Assembly (NCBI RefSeq): GCF_011030405.1
Contig: NZ_JAAJTJ010000003.1
Span: 62,001-126,000, forward strand
Reading direction: 5' to 3'
Length of the DNA stretch: 64,000 nt
Origin: Parapedobacter sp. SGR-10
GTDB lineage: Bacteria > Bacteroidota > Bacteroidia > Sphingobacteriales > Sphingobacteriaceae
Below are positions 1-8,728 of the stretch, piece after piece. Each line of letters opens with the position of its first letter. Within the stretch, counting starts at the first letter, position 1. The notes under the pieces are model-generated. The model worked only from the letters and a program-made list of their open reading frames with translations. It did not search any database and was not told the origin of the DNA. The position numbers were made by a program, and so were the translations under genes.

Positions 1-2
1 TA

Positions 3-1181
3 GAGGCAGACGAACTGACTGACAGCACAATTATTTTCTTCTTTGCCGATCATGGGGAGGGGATGCCCAGAGGAAAAACAAATGGAATTGATTTGGGATA
101 CCGTGTGCCTTTTGTTGTCTGGTTTCCACCCATGTACCGTCATCTCTCGCCCTGGGGTGATGGAGTAGTAACAGATGAATTAGTGAGCTTTGAGGATTTA
201 GCTCCTACACTCATCAGTATGTGCGGAGGAAAAGTGCCGGAATATATGAAAGGCCGGGTGCTTATCGGGAAAAACAGAGACAAACCTGTGGAATATCTGA
301 TGCTGGCTTCCGATCGGTCGGACAACGGGCCCGATATGGTCAGAACGATCACCGATGGCCGCTATGTGTACAGTCGTAACTATATGGCTTATATGCCGGA
401 ATTGCGCTATATCAATTATATGGAAATTGGGGAAATCAAACAACAGATACGTAATGATTTTCGATTGGGCAAATTAAACAGATTGCAAGAAAGTTTCTTT
501 GAGCCGCGTCCTGCCGAGTTTTTGTTTGATACGAAAAATGATCCTTGGGAGATGCGGAATTTAGCCGGTGATGTGGGGCATTCGATACGATTGCAAAGGA
601 TGTCTGCGGAACTGGAACGACGTATGATAGAAGGCCGGGATGTGATGTTGTTGCCCGAGTTTGAGATAGCTAAACTGGCCGAATCCGGTCAATCTCCCTT
701 TTTGTTCAGAACGGACGAGAAGAAGTTTCCATTGAAGTCTATTTATGAAGCGGCAGCACTGTCCGGCAAGCGAAGTCCCGAAGTGGTCAAACAACAGATT
801 AAAATGCTGACAGATTCAAACAATGTAGTACGGTACTGGGCTGCATTAGGGTTGATGTGTCAGTCTCAGCAATCACTGGCATCTTACCGTAAAGTTTTGT
901 CTCAGGCGCTGCAAGACACTTATCCGCCTGTTGCCATTACCGCGGCAGCAATTGGTTGGAATTGTTTTTCAGATAAATCGGCGGCAACCACATTAATACG
1001 TTATGCCCATGCAGATAACGGCCAATTAGCATTATTAAGTCTCAACTATATGCTTTATGTCAAAAACCGGGAGGCGTTTGTTCAGGCATTGGAAAAGATG
1101 AATCAGCAGGATATACAGGATAAAAATATTCGCTGGGCAATCGAAGATTTTCTAGAATCGGTAAAGAAAAGTAAAGGTTGA
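3..1181 (+). CDS. Sulfatase, C-terminal part, with HEAT-like tail (5' end outside window)
   Basis: Open in frame from base 3, so the gene begins before the window; the N-terminal half with the formylglycine site is not visible. The first residues read ...DSTIIFFFADHGEGMPRGK, the DHG-containing motif that sulfatases and alkaline-phosphatase-fold hydrolases carry in the middle of the domain. It is followed by YRVPFVVWFPP, then a typical sulfatase tail (FLFDTKNDPWEMRNLA). After this comes about 150 residues of short helical repeats resembling HEAT repeats (VVRYWAALGLM, VAITAAAIGW). Predicted to remove sulfate esters from a glycan, presumably in the periplasm. It lies 42 bases upstream of the beta-helix pair on the same strand, so it is probably in the same operon. 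Family assignment is firm; substrate is unknown. Confidence 0.88.
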   Translation, partial: EADELTDSTIIFFFADHGEGMPRGKTNGIDLGYRVPFVVWFPPMYRHLSPWGDGVVTDELVSFEDLAPTLISMCGGKVPEYMKGRVLIGKNRDKPVEYLMLASDRSDNGPDMVRTITDGRYVYSRNYMAYMPELRYINYMEIGEIKQQIRNDFRLGKLNRLQESFFEPRPAEFLFDTKNDPWEMRNLAGDVGHSIRLQRMSAELERRMIEGRDVMLLPEFEIAKLAESGQSPFLFRTDEKKFPLKSIYEAAALSGKRSPEVVKQQIKMLTDSNNVVRYWAALGLMCQSQQSLASYRKVLSQALQDTYPPVAITAAAIGWNCFSDKSAATTLIRYAHADNGQLALLSLNYMLYVKNREAFVQALEKMNQQDIQDKNIRWAIEDFLESVKKSKG

Positions 1182-1223
1182 TATTGATAGGATAGCAAGA
1201 GAAGAATAATTAGAAACGAGAAT

Positions 1224-3530
1224 ATGACAAAATCAGGTTTTGAGAAAATGATTGTCCTGTTTTTATTGACAGGGATATTTACGTCCGGATATGCCACCGA
1301 TTTAAAAACGGTGATAGAGAAATCCGGGTTTTACGAAATAAAGGCCGTTCCAGATGGACAGTCCACAGACAAAAGTTTTACCCTTACCGTGGGAAACAGG
1401 AAAACCTACACCGATATTTTAACCAGAGAAGTCATTCCATTGGGGTTTCTTCCGGCAGGGTCGGTTGTTGATATGAAAACGGTTGCTCCGGCTACATTGT
1501 CAATTGTTCAAAAAGAGGTCGAAACGGTAAAATCTGCCAGGATCGACGTGAAAACGGGTACAACTGTACTTCACGAAGTGAAGCAGGTAGGCTTCTATGG
1601 TCTGGCAAACGCGGCATTTTCCGGTAAAAAAAACGGTAGCGGGTTGGATGTACGCGTGTTGGTCAGAAAACAGTCTCCGCTCTTGCGGCAGCAGGTACAA
1701 GCTGGAAAGACAATTTCCCTGGATACGGAGATCGGTTGGTTGCAACCGGGCGATATCATCGAGCTAGAGGTGGTAGGAGAGGGTAGTGCAAATGCAATAT
1801 TGGCATATGATGTCCTTTATTTGGCACAGACCGATATCCAAAACCAGATTGAACAGGCTGTTTCCCGCAAAGAACCAACAGCTTACATATATCCCGGCCG
1901 TTACTATGTGCGACCAGATCGAAAGGCCGGCATGTTTTTGCATGACCTATCTGATCTTACGATCCATGCCTATGGTGTAGAGATGATTCTACGAAGGACA
2001 TCCCAACGGATATTGGATGTCCAACGTTGTACGAACGTGGCCGTGAAAGGATTTGTAGCAGACAACGATCCGCTGCTTTTTCCACAGGGAACGATTGTGG
2101 CTGTTGCAGAAAATGGTGCATGGATAGATATGAAACTACATGAGGGCTATCCGGCACCCATGGCTAAAAAAAGTGGCCGTGCTATGGTACATGACCCTAA
2201 CACCCGTCACCGTAAAAAGAATTCCCGGGATTTTGTCAGCATAGGAGTAGAAACACTAAGCGTAGACACTTATCGGATATTTACGGGTCAGGATAAAACC
2301 GGACATGGTTGGGAAGCAGAAGACTATGTCAGTCTGACCAATCCAGGCACGAGCTACAGTTGTTTTATTAATGAAAGTACGCGTTTCCGGTTGGTCGATG
2401 TGACACTTTATTCCTGTGCGAGGCAATGGAGTGTTTATGAGAAATTCTCTTCGGAATGCCTTTACCGCAATGTAGTGATGAAACCCGGCCCGCGTCCGTT
2501 GCTGGCCTCCGTGGAGAGGTTGCGCAGTACGCATTCTGATGGAATCCATAGCAAATATGCCGCTGTAGGCCCTCTGATCGAGAACTGTTATTTTGAAGGA
2601 TTGGGTGATGATGCGGTTGCCATTCATGGCGGTTTCGGTGTGGTGCTGGGCGATACTTCGGGAGATGTGATTGAGGTGGGTGTTCAGGACAACTTTCTTC
2701 GTCCGGGAGACCGTATCCGGTTTTATACCGATTCGGGAGAGATTGTCCATCGCAAGGTGATCAGTGCATCGCCAAAGGAGCAAGATGCCGGCCAGATGCA
2801 AAGCCTTATTCACAAGCATTATCCCAACTTGAAGTACGTAAGGTTGTACCAACACGCATACACTATCCGGCTCGATTCAGTGACGAAGGTTTCAGAAGGA
2901 AACCTGATCGCAAATCTGGATCGCAACGGAAAAGGGTTTGCTGTTCGCAACAATGAGGTCAGGATCGGGCGGGCAAGAGGTTTTTTGATTAAAGCCTCTG
3001 ATGGTGTTATCGAAGGAAACAAGATCAGTCATCTGGCTTTGCCGGGCATTATCCTCGCCGCGGAAGTGAATGATTTTATAGAAGCGGACGTGGTATCCAA
3101 TGTAGTGGTGCGTGATAATATCATTGAATCTGTCAATGAGGGGAACCTTAGTCCGGACAGACAGATTCAGGCGGGCGGGCTTGTTGTCCTGTTTTTTGGA
3201 AAATACCGTGTCAGACACCGCAATATTCGAATTGAGAACAATCGGTTAATCAATATACCGGGCGTAAATATGCAGATTAGTAATGCAACCGATGTTCACA
3301 TCGACCGTAATTTTTTTATTAACTCTCATCAGAGGGAAAGTGTAGCCGGTCAGGACGCAGGTGTGGACAACAGTGCATTGGTCTGGATAGACCATGCCGA
3401 CGGAGTAACATTCGGCGATGGAAAAAACGCCAATTTTTACCGGAATAGCGGAAAGTATGCAGACAAATCGAACTTGATCCGCTCTACGGACAATACACAG
3501 AACATAAGAGGTGAAATATATAACAAATAG
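1224..3530 (+). CDS. Secreted right-handed beta-helix glycosidase, GH110-like (copy 1)
   Basis: 768 residues. A signal peptide (about residues 1-24, ending near GYATD) is followed by a beta-rich N-terminal region (about 25-199) and then a right-handed parallel beta-helix with many NNVIxxN-type turns. The region THSDGIH...GLGDDAVAIHG contains D439, D462 and D463. This 23/24-residue spacing and the DDAxxxHG motif resemble the catalytic aspartates I recall for GH110 alpha-1,3-galactosidases. GH110 proteins are usually near 600 residues, so the N-terminal region is extra. The GH27 alpha-galactosidase two genes downstream supports an alpha-galactoside substrate. A tandem paralog follows, and residues 83-199 are almost identical to it at DNA level. 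Fold is secure; the family is inferred, and a polysaccharide lyase with the same fold remains possible. Confidence 0.72.
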   Translation: MTKSGFEKMIVLFLLTGIFTSGYATDLKTVIEKSGFYEIKAVPDGQSTDKSFTLTVGNRKTYTDILTREVIPLGFLPAGSVVDMKTVAPATLSIVQKEVETVKSARIDVKTGTTVLHEVKQVGFYGLANAAFSGKKNGSGLDVRVLVRKQSPLLRQQVQAGKTISLDTEIGWLQPGDIIELEVVGEGSANAILAYDVLYLAQTDIQNQIEQAVSRKEPTAYIYPGRYYVRPDRKAGMFLHDLSDLTIHAYGVEMILRRTSQRILDVQRCTNVAVKGFVADNDPLLFPQGTIVAVAENGAWIDMKLHEGYPAPMAKKSGRAMVHDPNTRHRKKNSRDFVSIGVETLSVDTYRIFTGQDKTGHGWEAEDYVSLTNPGTSYSCFINESTRFRLVDVTLYSCARQWSVYEKFSSECLYRNVVMKPGPRPLLASVERLRSTHSDGIHSKYAAVGPLIENCYFEGLGDDAVAIHGGFGVVLGDTSGDVIEVGVQDNFLRPGDRIRFYTDSGEIVHRKVISASPKEQDAGQMQSLIHKHYPNLKYVRLYQHAYTIRLDSVTKVSEGNLIANLDRNGKGFAVRNNEVRIGRARGFLIKASDGVIEGNKISHLALPGIILAAEVNDFIEADVVSNVVVRDNIIESVNEGNLSPDRQIQAGGLVVLFFGKYRVRHRNIRIENNRLINIPGVNMQISNATDVHIDRNFFINSHQRESVAGQDAGVDNSALVWIDHADGVTFGDGKNANFYRNSGKYADKSNLIRSTDNTQNIRGEIYNK
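1470..1818 (+). repeat. Near-identical 349-bp tract, copy in the first beta-helix gene
   Basis: Bases 1470-1818 match 3787-4135 (offset 2317) with a single mismatch, A at 1755 against G at 4072. The flanking parts of the same genes differ at many positions: mismatches begin again at 1819 and 1821, and the region before 1470 is clearly diverged. The tract encodes residues 83-199 of the N-terminal region. The sharp edges suggest recent gene conversion rather than uniform conservation. Confidence 0.95.
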
Positions 3531-3540
3531 ATATAAGCAT

Positions 3541-5853
3541 ATGATGAAATTGGGTTTTGCGAAATCGGCTGTACTTTTTTTATTAACAGGAATATTTATG
3601 TCCGGGCATGCCACCGATTTGAAAACAGTCATTAAAAAATCTGGATTCTATGAGATTAAGGCTGTCTCGAATGGAAATTCCACGGATAAAAATTTTACGC
3701 TGACGGTGGGGCAGCGAAAAACGTACAGCAGCGTCTTGACGGACGAGATTATCCCATTGGGGTTTCTTCCTGCAGGGGCGGCAGTCGATATGAAAACGGT
3801 TGCTCCGGCTACATTGTCAATTGTTCAAAAAGAGGTCGAAACGGTAAAATCTGCCAGGATCGACGTGAAAACGGGTACAACTGTACTTCACGAAGTGAAG
3901 CAGGTAGGCTTCTATGGTCTGGCAAACGCGGCATTTTCCGGTAAAAAAAACGGTAGCGGGTTGGATGTACGCGTGTTGGTCAGAAAACAGTCTCCGCTCT
4001 TGCGGCAGCAGGTACAAGCTGGAAAGACAATTTCCCTGGATACGGAGATCGGTTGGTTGCAACCGGGCGATGTCATCGAGCTAGAGGTGGTAGGAGAGGG
4101 TAGTGCAAATGCAATATTGGCATATGATGTCCTTTTTCTGGCACAGACCGATATCCAAACCCAGATTGAACAAGCCGTTTCCCGCAAAGAACCGATAGCT
4201 TACATATATCCCGGTCGTTACTATGTGCGACCAGATCGAAAGGCCGGCATATTTTTGCATGACCTTTCTGATCTTACTGTCCATGCCTATGGAGTGGAGA
4301 TGATTCTACGGAGGACATCCCAACGGATATTGGATGTGCAACGTTGTACGAATGTGGCTGTGAAAGGATTTGTTGCCGACAACGATCCCCTGCTTTTTCC
4401 ACAGGGAACGGTAGTGGCTGTTGCGGAAAACGGTACATGGATAGATATAGAACTTCACGAGGGGTATCCGGTACCTACCGGCAAAGCTGCCGGCCGCGCT
4501 ATGGTGCATGACCCGGCAACCCTTTATAGAAAGAAGTTGGCCAAAGACCTCAATCCGACATCTGTTGAACAGCTCGACTCTACGATATACCGGGTTTCTA
4601 TAGGAGCACGGAACCTGAGAGATCATGGTTGGGCACTGGGAGACTACGTGAGCTTGACCAATCCGGGAGCGGGTGGTAGCTGTTTTATTTATGAAAGCAC
4701 GCGCTTTAAGCTGGAAGATGTCACGTTATATTCCTGTGCAAGACATTTCAGTATCTTTGAGAAATACGCGTCAGAAAATGTATATCGGAATGTAGCGATA
4801 AAGCCCGGTCCGCGTCCGTTGCTAGCTTCCATAAACCGTTTACGCAGTACACACTCGGACGGAATTCATAGCAAATACGCCACTATCGGTCCTCGGATCG
4901 AAGATTGCCATTTTGAAGCATTGGGGGATGATGCAGTGGCCATCAATGGAAGTTTCAGTATTGTTATGGAAAATTCGGGAGGAAACACAGTTAAAGTGGC
5001 CGCCCATGAAGAATCTTTGCGTGTAGGAGACAGGATTCGCTTTTATACGAGTTCGGGCGAGATACAGTATCGTAAAATTATCGGCGCAACGTCGGTTCGA
5101 GTAGAAGATCCCGCGGCTATGAGAGCATTTGTTGTCAAGCATTACCCCAGATTAAAATTCCCCGGAGGTTATAAATATGTGACATCACTTGAACTTGATT
5201 CCGTAACGCATGTTTCTGAGGGTAATCTGCTGGCCAATATGGACCGCAACGGAAATGGGTTTACCGTGCGCAACAGCAGGATAAAAAACGGTCGGGCCAG
5301 AGGAATTTTGATCAAAGCCTCTGACGGTGTGGTAGAGGGAAATCATATCAGCCATCTGGCTTTGCCGGGTATTATACTCGCTGCGGAAGCAACCGCATTT
5401 ATCGAATCGGACATGGTATCCGATGTGGTCGTACGCAACAATATTATTGAATCCGTAAAAGAGAGCGCGCTTAATCCGGAAGGGAAAATACAGGCAGGAG
5501 GACTTGTCGTTGTCTTTGCCAACCAGACTATTAAAGGGCATCACCGTATTCGTATTGAGGGCAATCAGTTTATTAATATTCCCGGTGTGAATATACAGGT
5601 TAGCAATGCCACTGATGTTAAGGTTGACCGCAATGTTTTTATCCGTTCACACCACGAGGAAAGCCTTGCCGGAAAAAATGTTGGGGTAGATAACAGTGCG
5701 CTGATCTGGATGGACTATGTCGATGGAGTAACCCTTGGAGCAGGAAAAGATGCTAATGTGTACCAAAATATCGGTAAGTATGCCGATAAGGCTCATTTGG
5801 TTCGTTTTACGGAAAATGCCGAACATGTAAAGGGTGAGGTTTATCCCAAATAA
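3541..5853 (+). CDS. Secreted right-handed beta-helix glycosidase, GH110-like (copy 2)
   Basis: 770 residues from the ATG at 3541. A GTG 30 bases upstream is in frame but overlaps the preceding gene, and 3541 gives the better signal peptide (MMKLGF...LLTGIFMSGHATD). Same layout as the preceding copy: beta-rich N-terminal region, then a parallel beta-helix with candidate catalytic D440, D463 and D464 in THSDGIH...ALGDDAVAINGS. HG of copy 1 is NG here, so specificity may differ. The two proteins diverge over most of their length except for a DNA-identical tract covering the N-terminal region. Ten bases separate the two genes. Probably a periplasmic exo-enzyme on alpha-linked galactose; the reaction is inferred. 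Confidence 0.72.
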   Translation: MMKLGFAKSAVLFLLTGIFMSGHATDLKTVIKKSGFYEIKAVSNGNSTDKNFTLTVGQRKTYSSVLTDEIIPLGFLPAGAAVDMKTVAPATLSIVQKEVETVKSARIDVKTGTTVLHEVKQVGFYGLANAAFSGKKNGSGLDVRVLVRKQSPLLRQQVQAGKTISLDTEIGWLQPGDVIELEVVGEGSANAILAYDVLFLAQTDIQTQIEQAVSRKEPIAYIYPGRYYVRPDRKAGIFLHDLSDLTVHAYGVEMILRRTSQRILDVQRCTNVAVKGFVADNDPLLFPQGTVVAVAENGTWIDIELHEGYPVPTGKAAGRAMVHDPATLYRKKLAKDLNPTSVEQLDSTIYRVSIGARNLRDHGWALGDYVSLTNPGAGGSCFIYESTRFKLEDVTLYSCARHFSIFEKYASENVYRNVAIKPGPRPLLASINRLRSTHSDGIHSKYATIGPRIEDCHFEALGDDAVAINGSFSIVMENSGGNTVKVAAHEESLRVGDRIRFYTSSGEIQYRKIIGATSVRVEDPAAMRAFVVKHYPRLKFPGGYKYVTSLELDSVTHVSEGNLLANMDRNGNGFTVRNSRIKNGRARGILIKASDGVVEGNHISHLALPGIILAAEATAFIESDMVSDVVVRNNIIESVKESALNPEGKIQAGGLVVVFANQTIKGHHRIRIEGNQFINIPGVNIQVSNATDVKVDRNVFIRSHHEESLAGKNVGVDNSALIWMDYVDGVTLGAGKDANVYQNIGKYADKAHLVRFTENAEHVKGEVYPK
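3787..4135 (+). repeat. Near-identical 349-bp tract, copy in the second beta-helix gene
   Basis: Partner of the tract at 1470-1818. It starts at GATATGAAAACGG and ends just before the divergent codons for FLAQTD (YLAQTD in copy 1). One mismatch in 349 bases. It covers the extra N-terminal region and leaves the beta-helix, with the candidate catalytic aspartates, diverged. Confidence 0.95.
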
Positions 5854-5895
5854 TCTATTGACGGAATATAAAAACAAGTAGTTGCGGAGAATAAT

Positions 5896-7116
5896 ATGCA
5901 TAAAACATGGATTAAAATAACAGTAGTCCTCTTGCTACTACAGGGGCTGACGGTAGGGACACTTTTTTCGCAGTCTCAGCGTTTCAAGGATCTGGCTGCT
6001 ACACCACCTATGGGATGGAATAGCTGGAATTGGTTCGGTAAGCATGATATCAACGAACAAATGATACGAGAGGTAATTGACGCTATGGTATCTAGCGGCC
6101 TTCGGGATGCTGGATACGACTATGTCGTCATAGATGGAGGTTGGCGTGACAGAAAATTGGGACCAAATGGTGAACTGTTGTGTCACCCCGTCAAATTTCC
6201 GAATGGCATCAAACCTCTTGCGGACTATGCACACAGCAAGGGGTTGAAGATCGGTGTACATACTGTACCCGGTACACATGACTGTGGAGGAGATCCGGTA
6301 GGAGGCTATGGTCATGAGGAGGTACATGTCCGGCAATTTGTAGACTGGGGACTTGATTTCATCAAGCTGGACAAATGTCAATTTCGGAAAGGAGGCTGGA
6401 ACGAAGGCCTTGTCAAAGAGCTGTACAGCAAATGGAGTAAACTTATGCAGGAAAGTGGCCGGGATATGATCCTCAACATCAGTGCGTACGCGTACAGGGA
6501 TTGGAATCCGGAGGTCAGCCAGATGTCTCGTACCACGCTCGATATCGCCGCTAAAGTGACCGGAGGTGCTAACTTTATAGACGAGAAACCTGTGAAGAAC
6601 TTTCTAAGTGTCATGACAATCGCCGAGCAGAACAATGCAGTCGCGGAACATGCCCGTCCCGGCTATTGGAACGACCCGGATATGATGGTGACCGGAGAGC
6701 AGGGACTGACGATTGAAGAGCAAAAAGCACATTTTGCCCTATGGTGTATCATGTCTTCTCCGTTGTTTTTGGGTAATGACCCCCGAAATATGAGCGATGC
6801 AGAAAAAGAGATTATTCTTAACAAAACAGCCATTGCCATCAACCAGGATCCGACCGGACAGGGTACACGGATCCGACAACAGGACGATACAGAGATTTGG
6901 GCAAAAAAACTGAACAACGGAAAAACTGCCTTTCTGCTGCTTAACAGAAATCCGCAAAAGATGGCCACCGTGTCACTTCCCCTATCCGATATAGGTATCA
7001 CAGGCAAAGTCCGCATACAGGATGTGTTTACCCAAAAACATATAGGGACATTTTCCGGAAAGTTTTCCCGGACAATAGCTCCTCGGAGTAGCCTATTTAT
7101 AGTAGTACAGCCATGA
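5896..7116 (+). CDS. GH27 alpha-galactosidase
   Basis: 406 residues with a signal peptide (about 1-27). The GH27 signatures are clear: TPPMGWNSWN (residues 36-45), YDYVVIDGGW, DFIKLDKCQ with the predicted nucleophile D159, and RPGYWNDPDM with the predicted acid/base D260. A beta-sandwich C-terminal domain follows (KTAFLLLNRNP...). Expected to release terminal alpha-linked galactose, or possibly alpha-GalNAc or beta-L-arabinopyranose, since GH27 members vary. It follows the two GH110-like genes and overlaps the next reading frame at ATGA, so it is in one transcript with them. The family call is firm; the exact sugar is not. Confidence 0.93.
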   Translation: MHKTWIKITVVLLLLQGLTVGTLFSQSQRFKDLAATPPMGWNSWNWFGKHDINEQMIREVIDAMVSSGLRDAGYDYVVIDGGWRDRKLGPNGELLCHPVKFPNGIKPLADYAHSKGLKIGVHTVPGTHDCGGDPVGGYGHEEVHVRQFVDWGLDFIKLDKCQFRKGGWNEGLVKELYSKWSKLMQESGRDMILNISAYAYRDWNPEVSQMSRTTLDIAAKVTGGANFIDEKPVKNFLSVMTIAEQNNAVAEHARPGYWNDPDMMVTGEQGLTIEEQKAHFALWCIMSSPLFLGNDPRNMSDAEKEIILNKTAIAINQDPTGQGTRIRQQDDTEIWAKKLNNGKTAFLLLNRNPQKMATVSLPLSDIGITGKVRIQDVFTQKHIGTFSGKFSRTIAPRSSLFIVVQP

Positions 7117-7139
7117 TAAGATTAAAAAGAGAACAAAAA

Positions 7140-8639
7140 ATGAAAATTTTTAGTATTATATTTTTCGTGATGGCCACGCTAATGTGCCATGCACAATTGA
7201 GGTTGCCACACTATTTTGCTGACCATGCGATACTTCAGCGCGAACAGCCCATCGTATTCTGGGGATGGTCTAGCCCGGACAAAGAGGTATCGGTCTCCTT
7301 GGACGGTAAACATTACAAAGCTACCACGGGCAGGGACAGTATCTGGAGGGTGACCTTTCCGGCGAGAGCCGCTGGCGGTCCCTATAAGATATCTATAGAG
7401 GCCGATGTGGAAAAGATCGCTATCAATGACATTTATTTTGGTGATGTCTTCTTTTGTAGCGGACAGAGCAACATGCAATTTCTGATGGGAAGGGAAGCCT
7501 ACCGATCGGACGAAAAACAAGATTATCCCTTGATTCGCTCTCTGCATGTCGCTCGGAAGACCGCCATATCCCCATTAAAGGACACTTACAAAGCCGAGTG
7601 GATCATCGCGACCAACAAAAACCTCAACCGTCACTCGGCCGTAGCCTACTACTTTGCCAAAGAAATCCACGAATCAGAAAAAATACCTATAGGTATCATT
7701 CATGCCTCCTGGGGAGCTTCTACCATCGAGACATTCATGTCTCCTGCATCATTGATGGATTTTTCCGAAGCAAAAAACCAGGTAGAAAAAATCACTCCAG
7801 AGTTTGTGGAAAACACGCGCAAGGCTAACGAACGCTTATTGCGGGAAAATCCGGGTGTCAAAACTCCTAAAGGCTTTGTCAATATAGATAATCGCTATCC
7901 CACTATGGTATACAACAATATGGTCGCTCCGTTTTTTGTCTATCCGATCAAAGGTGTGGTATGGTATCAAGGAGAAGGCAATGCCTTTGTGCCTATATGC
8001 TATGAATACGAAGGTATGCTCAGTAACATGATCACTTCGTGGCGTGCATCTTGGAAAAACAAAGATCTGCCCTTCTTCATTGCCCAACTTGCCAATTATG
8101 GCAAAGTTGTCGAAAAACCCGAAGCCTCGGCCTGGGCTGTGGTACAGGAGGCCCAATTTAAAGTGAGTCAGAATATGCACAATGTAAGGACTGCGATTAC
8201 GAATGATATCGGCGAGGCGAAAGACATTCACCCTAGGAATAAAAGAGATGTAGGCAGACGTCTTGCCGCACAGGCCTTGGAACTGATGTATGGACACAAA
8301 GGGAAGGTAACACAAGGCCCTGTACTGAAAAAAGCTACACGCAATGGCCATGTATTTGAGCTTTCGTTTGAATATGTCGGTAGTGGGCTTGTGGCAAAGG
8401 ACGGAGCTCAGGAACTCTATGGCTTTGCACTCGCAGGCGAAGACAATCAGTTTTATCGGGCGAAAGCAGAAATCAAAGGAAATAAGGTCATCGTGTACAG
8501 TGAACATGTGGCGAAGCCCGTATATGTGCGATATGCTTTTGAAAATAATCCGGAGAAAATCAATTTTTACAATAAAGAAGGATTCCCTGCCGCCCCTTTC
8601 CGTACAGATCGGTTGAAAGATGCCGTCAAGCGGGTTTGA
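7140..8639 (+). CDS. Sialate O-acetylesterase-like (SASA/SGNH) carbohydrate esterase, copy 1
   Basis: 499 residues from ATG 7140. An in-frame ATG at 7113 overlaps the GH27 stop but adds nine residues before a good signal peptide (MKIFSIIFFVMATLMCHAQ). The SGNH block FFCSGQSNM places the nucleophile at S110, and the DIHPRNKRDVG segment supplies the Asp/His pair. Flanking beta domains (LRLPHYFADHAILQR at the start) are typical of the SASA family. Predicted to remove acetyl groups from glycans in the periplasm. A paralog of identical length lies at 33931-35430. Homologs are often annotated as sialate O-acetylesterase, but nothing here points to sialic acid, so the substrate is more likely an acetylated position on the PUL glycan. 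Confidence 0.88.
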   Translation: MKIFSIIFFVMATLMCHAQLRLPHYFADHAILQREQPIVFWGWSSPDKEVSVSLDGKHYKATTGRDSIWRVTFPARAAGGPYKISIEADVEKIAINDIYFGDVFFCSGQSNMQFLMGREAYRSDEKQDYPLIRSLHVARKTAISPLKDTYKAEWIIATNKNLNRHSAVAYYFAKEIHESEKIPIGIIHASWGASTIETFMSPASLMDFSEAKNQVEKITPEFVENTRKANERLLRENPGVKTPKGFVNIDNRYPTMVYNNMVAPFFVYPIKGVVWYQGEGNAFVPICYEYEGMLSNMITSWRASWKNKDLPFFIAQLANYGKVVEKPEASAWAVVQEAQFKVSQNMHNVRTAITNDIGEAKDIHPRNKRDVGRRLAAQALELMYGHKGKVTQGPVLKKATRNGHVFELSFEYVGSGLVAKDGAQELYGFALAGEDNQFYRAKAEIKGNKVIVYSEHVAKPVYVRYAFENNPEKINFYNKEGFPAAPFRTDRLKDAVKRV

Positions 8640-8728
8640 GAGAGAAGAGAGGACAGAGGATAACTGACAATGAACAGTGAAATACGTATGATTACTATAA
8701 TAAATATATGACACAAAACAAAAAAACA

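Noticed and set aside
1500..4062. Two identical 81-codon minus-strand reading frames at 1500-1745 and 3817-4062
   Set aside because: They are antisense shadows of the gene-conversion tract in the beta-helix genes; their identity follows from the DNA repeat and they have no gene features.
7140..8639. Sialic acid catabolism suggested by the sialate O-acetylesterase resemblance
   Set aside because: No sialidase, neuraminate lyase or epimerase genes are in the window; the family deacetylates many glycans.
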